A stretch of 64,000 nt of DNA from Desulfomonile tiedjei (GCA_016218715.1 JACRDG010000089.1:176240-240239); one strand, 5' to 3'. Numbered from the stretch's first letter, positions 34,564 through 44,033 are shown. Numbers and translations are program-made. The notes: generated by a model not told the origin, from the sequence alone.

Positions 34564-37500
34564 ATGAGGTCACCTGAAAGAAGATACACAACTCTCTGGC
34601 TTAGTTGCCTGCTGGTTGGGATTATCGGTGGTTCTGCATGGGCGGGTGTCTCCGGTGAGATAGCCGGCGTACGCTTTGACCCCGCAAACAAACAGATCAC
34701 CATCGATTCCAAAGGGAAGGTGGGCAAGCACTTCGCCCGCGTTATGGCGCGGCCGAACCGGCTCGTGATGGATTTTGAGAACACCAGCGTGGGGAAGGTG
34801 CCAGCGACGATTGGGATCGGCGCGGCGGACATCAAGGAAATCCGCCTTGGTAAGACCAAATCCCGAGCACGGTTAGTCGTGGACTTTCAAGACCGACCTG
34901 TCCCCCCGTTCCATGTAAGGCGGGCCGACAACCAGATGCTCGTAGTATTCGGGGCAGCCGCAAGCGCGGCTGATCTCGCGGTCGAGGAAGAGCACGGGCC
35001 GCAAGGGATTCAGAACTCCGCGTCTGCGTTGGATCCGAAGGCGGTGCCCGCTGTGGCGCCGACTCAAGGCCAGGCTCCTGCCCAGAGGGTCGTGCAGGCC
35101 CCCACGAACCCGCAGCTCCCGTTGGCACGCGTTTCCGCCGGTTCTCCAGCCAAGGGGACAGCGGCGGGCGAGCAGACCGCGAAGAAGATGAACGGCTGGA
35201 CGGTGGGGACCTGGGGCGGACCCGCTTCCACTCCTGCGGCGCAAGGAGCGCATGTCCGCGGCGTCACCATGGCGCAGAACATGGAGATGAACGGCCCGCC
35301 TGCAGCCCTGCCGAATCGCGGGCGCGGCGGCGCGGCACCCGCGCCTCCTGCCGCACGGCAGAGCATCCCGGCAACCGTATCCCAAGGGAACTCGGGCCCT
35401 GGCCCCGGACTTCCGCGAGAGGTAAGACCGCCCGTAACGCCTCCAACCCCTGACCCGCGCCTATTGGTGCAGGAGATCACTGAACTGAAGTTTATACAGG
35501 TGGGACACAATTCCCGGCTTATCATCAGAGGTGGCGATCACCTGGACTACCGGCTGGCCAAAGATTCTCCGACGAAATTACGCATCGATCTCATCAATGC
35601 AGAAATACCAAAGCTCCATCAGAAACCGTTGAGAACCGATCTCTTCTCCACCTCGGTTGAGATGATTGTTCCCGGGTCGCAGACGATATTTGTTCAGTTG
35701 AAGGACGCCGTCACGTATCAGGTGGAGAAGGAAAAGGGCGTCCTGATGATCGATTTCCCGCCGCCAAGGTTTGTGCTCAGTGCGGATCAGAAGAAGTCCG
35801 GCGGCCTTACCCGACCCCAGCCTGGGGCCGACTTGGGCGCAAGGGATACCGCTCAGCAGGCCCAGGCGCTCCGTCGAGAGGAGATGCAACTATTCCGGCA
35901 GCAAGAGATCGAGAAGCAGAATGAAGTCCGCAGACATTACATCGAGATGCTCCAGAAGCAGCAGGAGGAGTTCGAAAAGCAGCGGACGGAACTCCTCAGA
36001 AGATATCGGGTAACCCCTGAGCCGGAAGCTTTCTCAAAGAAGGTGTCCATGGACTTTCAGGGTATTTCCCTCAAGAACGCGTTCAGGCTGCTGGCGGAGC
36101 AAGCAGGAATGAACATCATCGTGGACGAGAAGGTTACCGGGTCAACGACTCTCCGTCTCTTCCAGGTCCCGTTGGGTCAAGTAATCGATACGATCCTCAA
36201 CAGTAACGGCCTTGACCGAGAAATGGTCGGAAACGTGATGCGAGTCGGTCCAAAGAAGGACATAGCTGACTTGAAGAAAGAGAGGGCCGAGGAGTATCAG
36301 AAGCGGATGGACGAGTTGTCCAAACGCATCGCCGACGTCGGCAATCAGATTCGTGATAAGGATAAAGAGATCAAGACCGCGAATGAAGAGCTCAAGAAAT
36401 TCACCGATCTCAAGCAAGAGGAAACCCCGGTGCCGCCAGAAGAGGTAAGGACTGAGGAGATCGGTGAGGCAGGATGCGACAAGATCCTCGGAAAGGACGT
36501 GTGCTTCTTCTACGCTCGCATCAAGCTGGTCTACGCAGATCCCGACCAGATTAGGAAAACCCTCGACTGCATGTTCAACATGAAATGCGGCCAGGTCGCT
36601 GGTGGGGTAGCGTCACCCTCGACACCTCCCACCCTGGAGCAGCGCGCGACTCAGGTGGACGAGCGGGGGTTCATCGGTGAGGCGAGAGAGGAGCGGATGA
36701 GGACCGAGCGAGCGGAACTTCGCCGGCAGGAGACACTCAACGTCCAGAAAGAGTTCGCTGCTACCGCGGAGCAACAACTGAGAGGCCAGAGGCAAGCTCT
36801 GGCTGCAGGTGAGACCCCATTCTTGGCGGAACTCATCAAGCATACGATCCTCTGGGCAGACAAGGACTATAACAGCCTGTTCATCAGAGACACTCAGGAC
36901 CGGCTCCAGCAGATGAAGAAGGTCATCCTCAGCCTGGATATCCCCGTGCCTCAGGTCTCCATCGAAAGCCGGATCGTTCAAGTGGCTCGTGGATGGGGCC
37001 GAGGTCTCGGTATCGTCTGGGGCGGTCGTAACAACCAGGTCGGCCCGTACACGGATGCCAGGACCGGATACTGGGGCGTTGCCGGTATCGCTCCGGGCGC
37101 AGCCACTCCTACCGGTGCAGCGACGCTTGGTAACAATATACCGTCCCAGTTCGCGGTCAACCTTCCTGCGACGATCGCGGGCGGCACTCCGCTTGGCCTT
37201 GCCACTCAGTTCGGTATGCTGGCCGCCACGGGAGCAGGGGCCCTCACGGAACTCGACCTCCGCCTGACCCTTGGGGAGGCATCGAACCTGGTCAATACCA
37301 TTTCGCGTCCGAAGGTCCAGGTGTTGAACAAGAAGAAGGCCAGTATCAAATTAGGCAAGCAGATACCGTACTTAACGACGTCAGCGTTGGGCACGCAGAC
37401 TCAGTTGATCAACGCGGACCTCCTCCTGGACGTCACCCCCGAGATCTTTGCAGACGGGCGTATCCTTATGCAGATCAAGGTCACCAACAACACTCCTGAT

Positions 37501-37752
37501 TCCCCGGGCGCAAACCCGACCATAACCACACGAGAGGCTCAAACGATCATGACGGTCAAAGACGGGCAAACTGCGGTGATCGGCGGCATCTTGACGAGCA
37601 GTGACACCAGTTCCAGACAGGGTTGGCCCGGCCTCATGAACGTTCCGGTTATCAATTTGCTCTTCAGCAACAAGAGTAAGGACACCTCTCTCAACGAACT
37701 GATGGTGTTCCTCACCCCGACGATCGTGAAACGTCCCCCCTCCGCTTCGTAG
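34564..37752 (+). CDS. pilQ: Type IV pilus secretin PilQ-like protein
   Basis: The 1,062-residue protein would form the outer-membrane channel for type IV pili. Order: signal peptide (1-27), AMIN domain (28-125), a Pro/Ala/Gln-rich linker (130-310), a second AMIN (310-405), a coiled coil (435-485), an STN-like domain (495-570), another coiled coil, a secretin N domain, and the secretin pore from about 795. A Cys-bearing insert (AGCDKILGKDVC, then CMFNMKCG) sits before the pore. The ATG at 34564 follows GGAGAGG at 6 nt. No pilMNOP genes adjoin; it has its own promoter and terminator. Confidence 0.85.
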   Translation: MRSPERRYTTLWLSCLLVGIIGGSAWAGVSGEIAGVRFDPANKQITIDSKGKVGKHFARVMARPNRLVMDFENTSVGKVPATIGIGAADIKEIRLGKTKSRARLVVDFQDRPVPPFHVRRADNQMLVVFGAAASAADLAVEEEHGPQGIQNSASALDPKAVPAVAPTQGQAPAQRVVQAPTNPQLPLARVSAGSPAKGTAAGEQTAKKMNGWTVGTWGGPASTPAAQGAHVRGVTMAQNMEMNGPPAALPNRGRGGAAPAPPAARQSIPATVSQGNSGPGPGLPREVRPPVTPPTPDPRLLVQEITELKFIQVGHNSRLIIRGGDHLDYRLAKDSPTKLRIDLINAEIPKLHQKPLRTDLFSTSVEMIVPGSQTIFVQLKDAVTYQVEKEKGVLMIDFPPPRFVLSADQKKSGGLTRPQPGADLGARDTAQQAQALRREEMQLFRQQEIEKQNEVRRHYIEMLQKQQEEFEKQRTELLRRYRVTPEPEAFSKKVSMDFQGISLKNAFRLLAEQAGMNIIVDEKVTGSTTLRLFQVPLGQVIDTILNSNGLDREMVGNVMRVGPKKDIADLKKERAEEYQKRMDELSKRIADVGNQIRDKDKEIKTANEELKKFTDLKQEETPVPPEEVRTEEIGEAGCDKILGKDVCFFYARIKLVYADPDQIRKTLDCMFNMKCGQVAGGVASPSTPPTLEQRATQVDERGFIGEAREERMRTERAELRRQETLNVQKEFAATAEQQLRGQRQALAAGETPFLAELIKHTILWADKDYNSLFIRDTQDRLQQMKKVILSLDIPVPQVSIESRIVQVARGWGRGLGIVWGGRNNQVGPYTDARTGYWGVAGIAPGAATPTGAATLGNNIPSQFAVNLPATIAGGTPLGLATQFGMLAATGAGALTELDLRLTLGEASNLVNTISRPKVQVLNKKKASIKLGKQIPYLTTSALGTQTQLINADLLLDVTPEIFADGRILMQIKVTNNTPDSPGANPTITTREAQTIMTVKDGQTAVIGGILTSSDTSSRQGWPGLMNVPVINLLFSNKSKDTSLNELMVFLTPTIVKRPPSAS

Positions 37753-37789
37753 ACCATCCACCCCCATCACCTTCCTGCATCACCCCATT

Positions 37790-37828
37790 CGCTCCCCCCT
37801 CCATCATGGAGGGAGGAGCGATCCTTTT
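37790..37828 (+). terminator. Rho-independent terminator of pilQ
   Basis: A stem formed by CGCTCC-CCCCTCCAT and ATGGAGGG-AGGAGCG, about 15 bp with one C in the loop, is followed by ATCCTTTTT. It lies 38 bp after the pilQ stop. The rest of the 234-bp space to the next gene shows nothing. Confidence 0.85.
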
Positions 37829-37986
37829 TCGAACCGCAGCTGGGCCGTCGCACGGAAACCACACAAGAGGACCGCAGTTGCCCGAATAAATGTTTGATTG
37901 ATGGCCCCCAAGGTCAACGAGTTGGCCCGGTCAAAAGTTTTAGCAACCGCTATAGATCACGGAGGCATTAAGGCTACGGGATGGTG

Positions 37987-39732
37987 TCACAGTTTGTCTT
38001 GAAGGGAGCCCGGATATCTGGCCGGGGGCGGGTCTTCTTTCCGCAAACCGATTTGCGGCTTCTGTCGCCTCGCTGCCATCTCGATCTCATCGGCGGGACA
38101 ATCGGACCCGTACCTGGTTGCCTCTCGACAGTGTCGGAGTGCGACCTGATAGTTCTGCTCCACGAAATAGATCTCCGCGAGGGCAAGGTGCGCGGATCCA
38201 AGGGTTGGATCGATTGCCAGCGCCCGGTTGAAATAAACGATTGCCTCGGCCGTCCGGCCCGTCTCTGCGGCCACGAGGCCGAGATTGTACGCCATCTTGT
38301 ATGCGTTGGGGTCGATTGACAGCGCTTCCTCGTACTGCCTGGCCGCTTCACCGTACCTGCCGCGCACATGGAGATAAGTCCCGTAATTGGAATGAGCCAC
38401 GTAACAGGACGGGTTGCTTTCAATCACCTGTCTCCACAACGCTTCACCGTTCTCCCAGAGCTTTGCTTGTTGGAATGAGAGCGCAGCGAGGAAGCCGATC
38501 GCAGCGCAACATGAGGCCGCCTTGATCGCCTGCGCGGTCGGACCGGCAACGCGACTCGGCAATGGTTCACCGGAAATCCACTCCTTCCAGCCAGTCCGCC
38601 CCTGGTGAACGCTTACCAGATTGGCAAGCGCCGTCCATGCGAGTGCCGCGAGCAGGGCGGTCCCCACAGCAGCGAGGTATTGATAGTGGTTGGCCACATA
38701 CAGTTCCCTCATGCCGCCAAAGGGAATGATACCGGCCGAAGGCATGACGTTGAGCACGTAAAACCCAGTCGCCCACGAAATCCCCCATAAGGGAGCGAAG
38801 CGGTGAAGCCAATAAATCAGGCCGCCCAGTGCGAAGCACAGGAGCAGGGGAAGCCACCATGCCAACGACCCTGCACTCACGTGGACCGGCGGATAGATGA
38901 AGCCCAGGCTGCTTGGTACGAAGAACTTCCACGCGAGAAAGAGAATGTTATAGGGAGCGAGCAGCAAACGATCCAGAAACGGGAGCGCGCGCGGAGCTGC
39001 ATGTTCGGTGGCCGTCGCGAGAACGGTCCAGCCTATTCCGAGCGCGAGGAATGGTGCAGCCCGTAAAAGCGATTCCTTCGTGAGTTTTCGGTCGATGAGG
39101 AACCAGTCGGTGATCACGATGCACGGGCCGAAGACCACTGCGGTCGGTTTGGACAGGAGACTCAACACGCAGGCCGCAAGAGCCCCGACGTACGCGGTTC
39201 GCCGCCCGCCGGTGAGCCGGCAGCGCACGTAGCAGATAAGACCGAGGAGAAAGAAGAAGCTCGCCAGCAGATTCTTGCGCTCCGCGACCCAACAGATCGT
39301 GCTTACCTGCAACGGATGCACCGAGAACAGGCAGGCCGCGGTGAAAGAGATCCACAAATCGAAACGGAGCGCCCGCAGCAGCCACAAGACGGCCAACCCG
39401 TTCAGAAGGTGGATCAGAAGATTCAATCCCAGGTGAACCGCAGCAAGGTCTCTTGCTTCTGCGCCAATCAGAAGGTCCGCCATAAAGCTGGCAGCGGTCA
39501 GGGGCGCAAAATAGCCCAAGTGCTGCCATTTGTTCGCATCGTAGGCAAATATCTGTACCAGCGTCTTCAATCCGGGGGGCTGCGCGGCCTGGACCCAATC
39601 TGCATAATCCAGATCGATGATTTCATGGGAAAGGCAGGGGTAGTACACGCCAACCGTAACCCCAAGGAGAACCAATGCGGCTAACAGCGTTGCCGTTCTG
39701 GACGATCCCACATTTCCCGTGCTGCTATTCAT
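37987..39732 (-). CDS. TMTC-like membrane glycosyltransferase with TPR repeats
   Basis: The 581-residue protein has about 10-12 membrane segments (from residue 15 to 430) and then three or four tetratricopeptide repeats (about 440-560). The membrane part has the GT-C pattern of TMTC/PMT-like proteins: an acidic DLDYADW in the first periplasmic loop and HPLQVSTICWVAERKN. Such proteins transfer sugar from a lipid carrier, but the acceptor is unknown. Its place after pilQ hints at pilin or outer-membrane glycosylation, an inference only. The start is uncertain; an in-frame ATG lies 36 codons upstream at 39840. Confidence 0.7.
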   Translation of the reverse strand: MNSSTGNVGSSRTATLLAALVLLGVTVGVYYPCLSHEIIDLDYADWVQAAQPPGLKTLVQIFAYDANKWQHLGYFAPLTAASFMADLLIGAEARDLAAVHLGLNLLIHLLNGLAVLWLLRALRFDLWISFTAACLFSVHPLQVSTICWVAERKNLLASFFFLLGLICYVRCRLTGGRRTAYVGALAACVLSLLSKPTAVVFGPCIVITDWFLIDRKLTKESLLRAAPFLALGIGWTVLATATEHAAPRALPFLDRLLLAPYNILFLAWKFFVPSSLGFIYPPVHVSAGSLAWWLPLLLCFALGGLIYWLHRFAPLWGISWATGFYVLNVMPSAGIIPFGGMRELYVANHYQYLAAVGTALLAALAWTALANLVSVHQGRTGWKEWISGEPLPSRVAGPTAQAIKAASCCAAIGFLAALSFQQAKLWENGEALWRQVIESNPSCYVAHSNYGTYLHVRGRYGEAARQYEEALSIDPNAYKMAYNLGLVAAETGRTAEAIVYFNRALAIDPTLGSAHLALAEIYFVEQNYQVALRHCREATRYGSDCPADEIEMAARRQKPQIGLRKEDPPPARYPGSLQDKL

Positions 39733-40045
39733 GGATGACGAGGATCCGAGGCGGAGGATTGGTCGGGTGAAGAATCGGCTGAATGTCTCATTGGACCGCC
39801 GGTCGTTTCCGGGGCAGCCAATGCGACGAGCTTCGGCCATCCGGTTACAGGCGGCGATTTATCACATGCCGGCAAGCCGAGCAACTCAAAAAGTTGCATC
39901 GCCGCAAGGCCTCTTACCAACCATGACGGGGGGAAGACCAAGAAGATATGGTGGAGCGCTACACATGGTGGATCGCGTTGAAACAGAGAACAAACCGTCC
40001 CTGAGCCGAGTAGCAGGGTTCGATGCGCTTCGCGATAATGTGCGT
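39733..40045. other. Space without recognised gene
   Basis: Reading the minus strand, a perfect hairpin GCAACT-TTTTG-AGTTGC lies near 39880-39896, in what may be the leader of the glycosyltransferase gene. I tested it against c-di-GMP and other common riboswitch patterns by eye and saw no match. Nothing else is supported. Confidence 0.4.
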
Positions 40046-40591
40046 TCAGGCAGGCAACTTGCCGGGGGCTGCGTCGAGGAGTCCTCTCTTGCACTCGGTT
40101 AACAGCGCCACGAAGTGGGGATCCGATGGAGCTTCCCGCGGAAGTTTGGGAACCACGGCCGTGCCGGAAATGCCGGCTGTGGCCAATCTTTTCAACTCCC
40201 GGGCCAAGAGCTTTTTCCGGTCGGTGGCGGCGGTCTTGACCGCTGCCTTGAACGCGGACCGGAGGCGAGTGAGGAGGTCGTGTTTGATGTTGCCGAGGGG
40301 AAGGCGCTGCATCAGGTCGATCTGTTTCAGGAACTCCTTGTCCGCGGTGAGGGTCTCGACAAACTCTCCCCAGATCAAGGCTTCGAGAAATTCGCGGTCG
40401 GTCTCGGACTCACGGTCCAGCGAGGAGAGGATCTCGTCCGCGGCTTCCGGCTCGGACAGCAGCCTGAGCCGGAAGCCCTTGGCGCGCTTCTGGAAATCCT
40501 CTCGGCGAAGGTCCTCCCGTTCTTCTTCGGAGAGGGTCATGCCGGTGGTCCTCTCCATGATCAGGTCCAAGGTACTGCGAATTTCAGCCAA
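40046..40591 (-). CDS. Conserved-looking hypothetical helical protein
   Basis: The 181-residue protein is almost all helix, with no signal or membrane segment. It opens AEIRSTLDLIMERTTGMTLS, a type of start I associate with uncharacterised deltaproteobacterial proteins, then has charged helices (EEEREDLRREDFQKRAKGF). Start: TTG at 40591, with AAGGA upstream; the longer frame would add an Arg-rich lead of 28 residues from the repeat side. No neighbour suggests a function. Confidence 0.6.
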   Translation of the reverse strand: MAEIRSTLDLIMERTTGMTLSEEEREDLRREDFQKRAKGFRLRLLSEPEAADEILSSLDRESETDREFLEALIWGEFVETLTADKEFLKQIDLMQRLPLGNIKHDLLTRLRSAFKAAVKTAATDRKKLLARELKRLATAGISGTAVVPKLPREAPSDPHFVALLTECKRGLLDAAPGKLPA

Positions 40592-40655
40592 GCTGCTTTC
40601 CTTGTTTCTGAGACCTCGGCAGGTCTCGAGTCTGTGGCTTTCTGTTTTAGCGGTA

Positions 40656-41003
40656 CTAAGTACACGTATTCTCAAATATAGTCACGTACTCCCGTCCCTT
40701 CTGTGAGGGCAAGGGCCGTCTTTGATTGTAGCGACCGGCCTCCGTGCCGGTCGTTCAAGGCGGCCCGGCAGGGACGCCGGGCCCTACGGAAAGGGAGGAC
40801 GGTGTGAGTGGCCGTGTGACACCGTATTGGCGAAAATGAGTACTAAGTCACGATTTCGCAAATACGCTGACGGTCGTGGGACAGTTCTTGGCTGTTCGGT
40901 GGGACAGGCATCTTGCCGATCCATTAAGAAATGACAGGCAAGATGCCTGCTCCACCAAGGCCCCCGAAATGTGCGACCGCATTTGCGAAACGTAGTACCA
41001 AGG
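40656..41003. mobile_element. Two adjoining MITE-like elements with hairpin cores
   Basis: Unit 1 (40656-40847) runs between CTAAGTACACGTATTCTC and ACACCGTATTGGCGAAAA followed by TGAGTACTAAG, with a core of two other palindromes (GACCGGCCTCCGTGCCGGTC; CCCGGCAGGGACGCCGGG). Unit 2 (40843-41003) runs between CTAAGTCACGATTTCGC and ACCGCATTTGCGAAACG, with a type A REP pair at 40898-40918 and 40933-40956. They share the bases CTAAG. Unit 2 ends one base before the proA stop. Confidence 0.7.
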
Positions 41004-41004
41004 A

Positions 41005-42261
41005 CTACTCGCGGATCTGGCCGTCTCCGAGCACGATGAACTTCGTGGTGGTGAGATCCTCCACGCCCATCGGGCCGAAAGAATGGATCTTCGTCGTGCT
41101 GATGCCGATCTCCGCGCCCAGGCCGTATACGTACCCGTCGCTCATGCGCGTGGATGCGTTGACGATTACCGAGGAGGAATTCACCTCCTTCAGGAACCTC
41201 TGCGAGGCAGCGTAATCGTTAGTAACTATGGTTTCCGTATGGAGCGAGCCGTAACGGGTAATATGGTCGATGGCTTCGTCCATGTCGGTCACCACCTTTA
41301 CCGCGAGGATCAGATCCAGGTACTCGGCCGGCCAATCCTCTTCCGTCGCAGGCTTCATAGATGCCACGATGGCACGTGACTGCTCGCACCCTCTAAGCTC
41401 CACCCCGGCTGCGGTCAGTCGCTCGGCAGCCATCGGCAGGAACGCGGCGGCAACATCTCGATGGACCAGAAGGGTCTCGAGCGCGTTACACACGCCAGGC
41501 CTCTGAGCCTTGGCATTCACCGTAAGCTTGACGGCCATCTCCAGGTCTGCCGCACGGTCGACGTACAGATGGCAGACACCCTTATAATGCTTGATCACCG
41601 GAACGCGTGAATTTGCCGCAACGAAGCGGATCAATTCTTCCCCACCTCGCGGGATGACGAGGTCGATGAGTTCTTCCAGTTGGAGCATATGGAGGATAGC
41701 CTCACGCTCTGTGGTCGGGAGCAGATTGATCACATCGCCGTTCGTCCCGTTTTCCGCAAGCGCCTCCTTGAACAGGTTCACGATGGCCACATTGGAGTTG
41801 ATGGCCTCCGAGCCTCCTCGGAGGATCACGGCATTGCCTGCCTTCAGGCAGAGCGCGCCGGCGTCCGCGGTGACGTTGGGTCTGGATTCGTAGATGATCC
41901 CGATCACCCCAAGAGGTATCCGCATGCGTCCGACGCGCATCCCGTTGGGACGCGACCACATGCGCACCACTTCACCGACCGGATCGGGAAAGGCTGCGAT
42001 CTCCTCCAGGCCCGCGGCTGTTTGTTCAATTACTTTGTCCGAGAGCGTCAACCGGTCCAGCATGGCCGAAGAGAGCCCAGCAGCCCGAGCACCCTCCAGA
42101 TCTTTCCGGTTCTCTTGCTGGAGATAGGCCCGTCGGTCACGAAGTTTTGCCGCCACTGACCGCAGGATGTCCTCCTTGGCTGACATGGACAGGGTCGCTG
42201 CAGCTCTGGCTGCTTCATGCGTACGGGTTACCGTCTCGATCACTTTTTCCCGCAATGACAT
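41005..42261 (-). CDS. proA: Gamma-glutamyl phosphate reductase
   Basis: ProA reduces gamma-glutamyl phosphate to glutamate semialdehyde with NADPH in proline synthesis. The 418-residue aldehyde-dehydrogenase-fold enzyme has the ALDH cysteine in [11 protein letters not shown] and the family blocks [28 protein letters not shown] and [11 protein letters not shown]. It begins at an ATG at 42261. proB is not adjacent. The 3' end abuts a MITE-like element. Confidence 0.97.
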   Translation of the reverse strand: MSLREKVIETVTRTHEAARAAATLSMSAKEDILRSVAAKLRDRRAYLQQENRKDLEGARAAGLSSAMLDRLTLSDKVIEQTAAGLEEIAAFPDPVGEVVRMWSRPNGMRVGRMRIPLGVIGIIYESRPNVTADAGALCLKAGNAVILRGGSEAINSNVAIVNLFKEALAENGTNGDVINLLPTTEREAILHMLQLEELIDLVIPRGGEELIRFVAANSRVPVIKHYKGVCHLYVDRAADLEMAVKLTVNAKAQRPGVCNALETLLVHRDVAAAFLPMAAERLTAAGVELRGCEQSRAIVASMKPATEEDWPAEYLDLILAVKVVTDMDEAIDHITRYGSLHTETIVTNDYAASQRFLKEVNSSSVIVNASTRMSDGYVYGLGAEIGISTTKIHSFGPMGVEDLTTTKFIVLGDGQIRE

Positions 42262-42597
42262 TATGTTCTCCGATTCACGGTATTTGCTCCCTGGTGGGCG
42301 GCACGCGCTCTCGGGGGCGACATGCCCACGGCTTTACTTGGACTTTCACGGTGTTGGGACGCCGGGAGGCCCATGCGCCCTCCGTCGAGGTGGACCGGTT
42401 CCCACCGCGGACGGAGGAGCATCCCAGCCAAAGTCGCGGACTCTGGCATCGTATCACCCTGATCCATCCCCGTCAATCCTGTCACCCTGTCTCCGGCACT
42501 GCCGTGAGCCCTCGGGATTTTCAAGTCCGTCCACTCTAGCAATCGCGGTCGGTTCTGGATTATTGTCTGTGGGTGAAATCCGTTGGGAGGGTCGTCC
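42262..42597. other. Divergent space proA/mobB, no gene seen
   Basis: The 336 bp hold no convincing frame. It is GC-rich with several short inverted repeats, and the mobB Shine-Dalgarno is at its right end. No promoter of clear quality was found on either strand. Confidence 0.5.
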
Positions 42598-43113
42598 ATG
42601 ATCCCGATAGTGTCCATTGTAGGCAAATCCGACGTCGGAAAGACAACGCTGCTCGAAAAGATCGTCCGTGAACTGCGGACGAGGGGATACCGCGTGGCAA
42701 CGGTAAAACACGACGCTCACAGCTTCGAAATCGATCACGAAGGGAAGGATTCCTGGCGCCATAAACAGGCCGGGGCAGTCCTCTCCGTTATATCATCCCC
42801 ATCAAAACTCGCGCTGGTCACGGACATGGATCACGATCTCACACTGGCGGAGATTCGAGAAGAATTCATTCGAGGGGTCGATATCATCATCAGCGAAGGG
42901 TACAAGCGGGAGGACCATCCGAAGATCGAGGTCTACCGGCGCGAACTCAGGCGAGAGCGGCTCTGCACGGAAGACGAGCACCTCATTGCCATCGCCGGGG
43001 ATCCGTCGGATCCCCCTAAAGACGTTCCCCTGTTCGATCTCGATCGGCCGGGGGAGTTGTGCGATTTCATCGAGGCTCGGTTTCTCAGGAAAGGTCACGA
43101 GCCTTCGTCTTGA
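42598..43113 (+). CDS. mobB: Molybdopterin-guanine dinucleotide biosynthesis protein MobB
   Basis: MobB is a GTP-binding partner of MobA in adding a nucleotide to the molybdenum cofactor. The 171-residue protein has Walker A GKSDVGKTTLLEK at the N-terminus, the KHDAHSFEID block (with a probable metal-binding His), GKDSWRHKQAGA, and SEGYKREDHPKIEV. The ATG at 42598 follows GGGAGG by 7-8 nt. It overlaps the IclR gene tail-to-tail by 19 bp and fits the adjoining molybdoenzyme locus. Confidence 0.93.
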   Translation: MIPIVSIVGKSDVGKTTLLEKIVRELRTRGYRVATVKHDAHSFEIDHEGKDSWRHKQAGAVLSVISSPSKLALVTDMDHDLTLAEIREEFIRGVDIIISEGYKREDHPKIEVYRRELRRERLCTEDEHLIAIAGDPSDPPKDVPLFDLDRPGELCDFIEARFLRKGHEPSS

Positions 43114-43907
43114 TTGTAATGGGTGATCGTTCGGGAGATTGCGTCACTCGTGATACGGCCGAGCCGCTCCGCGGCCTGCATGCGCTGCTGAGTGACCGCG
43201 GAATTGATGCCGACCACCCAAAAGCCGGCCACCATGCGCCGCCGGTTCTTCTTCCCATAGAAGATCGGGAGAGCCACGCACCAGACGTTGGTGAGGTATT
43301 CCGCAATATCCTGGGCAGTCCCCTGCTCGCGAACCCGATCGAGTTCCTCCATATAGAGGTTTGGGTCGGTGATCGAGTTCTGCGTGAATTGGGGGATAGG
43401 CTTGGATCGGAGAATCCGATTCACCGCGTCGCGGTCCTGGTTCGCCAGGAAGATCTTTCCGGCCGCGCCAGCGAAGATCGGGAGACGCGTCCCGGGTCTC
43501 GCGGAGATCTTGAGATCCTTCGCCGATTCCATCTGATCGATGATCAGCAGGTGGTTCCCCGTCGATATGGCCAGGTGGATATCCTCGTCCAGTTCCACGG
43601 CGAGGCGTTTCAGGTGGGGGCGTGCCTTCTCCACAAGCGGAAGTCGCACGTCGGCCTTGCCCGCGATGTCCTTGGCCGTGTAACCGCACGTGTACTTCCG
43701 GGTAACCGGGTCCCGCAGCACCCAGCCGGTTTCCTCCAAGGCTGCAAGGATACCGTGGGTGGTGGATTTGGCCAACGAGAGCTTCGCGGCGATCTCGCTG
43801 ATCCCGGGGTTCCTGCCCGAGGTGACGATCATCTTGAGGACTTTCATCGCCTTCGAGACAATGGGGGCCGAATAGGCACTATGGGTTGAGTCTTGTCCCG
43901 CGCTCAT
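43095..43907 (-). CDS. IclR-family transcriptional regulator
   Basis: The 270-residue protein has the winged helix-turn-helix of the family at about 18-75 (SEIAAKLSLAKSTTHGILAAL) and the C-terminal GAF-like effector domain. Its promoter faces that of the Cys-rich protein and molybdenum hydroxylase genes, so it is a likely local regulator. A palindrome at 43925-43938 sits just downstream of its own -10, fitting autoregulation. The effector is unknown; IclR members near hydroxylases often sense aromatic or N-heterocyclic compounds. Confidence 0.9.
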   Translation of the reverse strand: MSAGQDSTHSAYSAPIVSKAMKVLKMIVTSGRNPGISEIAAKLSLAKSTTHGILAALEETGWVLRDPVTRKYTCGYTAKDIAGKADVRLPLVEKARPHLKRLAVELDEDIHLAISTGNHLLIIDQMESAKDLKISARPGTRLPIFAGAAGKIFLANQDRDAVNRILRSKPIPQFTQNSITDPNLYMEELDRVREQGTAQDIAEYLTNVWCVALPIFYGKKNRRRMVAGFWVVGINSAVTQQRMQAAERLGRITSDAISRTITHYNQDEGS

Positions 43908-43924
43908 AATTGTTGCTCTGTGTG

Positions 43925-43938
43925 TTCATTATGATGAA
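43925..43938. promoter_or_regulatory. Candidate IclR operator
   Basis: TTCATTATGATGAA is an inverted repeat with 5-bp arms and a 4-base spacer. It lies about 10 nt after the iclR -10 and 66 bp upstream of the divergent promoter's -35. Confidence 0.45.
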
Positions 43939-43946
43939 TTAGATTT

Positions 43947-43975
43947 TTTGTAACCCGTCGCACGTAACTTGTCAA
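43947..43975 (-). promoter_or_regulatory. Promoter of the IclR gene
   Basis: TTGACA (43975-43970) and TACAAA (43952-43947) are spaced 17 nt on the minus strand, 39 nt before the ATG. Confidence 0.7.
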
Positions 43976-44004
43976 TTGATTTTCGACAGCAAACGCCTTA
44001 TTGC

Positions 44005-44033
44005 TTGACACCGTTTCTGGAGACGTCTATCCT
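44005..44033 (+). promoter_or_regulatory. Promoter of the molybdenum hydroxylase locus
   Basis: TTGACA at 44005-44010 and TATCCT at 44028-44033 are spaced 17 nt, 48 nt before the first ATG of the plus-strand genes. Confidence 0.65.

Noticed and set aside
39870..39900. Possible riboswitch before the glycosyltransferase gene
   Set aside because: Only one simple hairpin; no match to c-di-GMP or other common classes by eye.
40656..41003. CRISPR-like repeated motifs
   Set aside because: Repeats are inverted pairs with unequal spacing and no uniform spacers; no cas genes are present.
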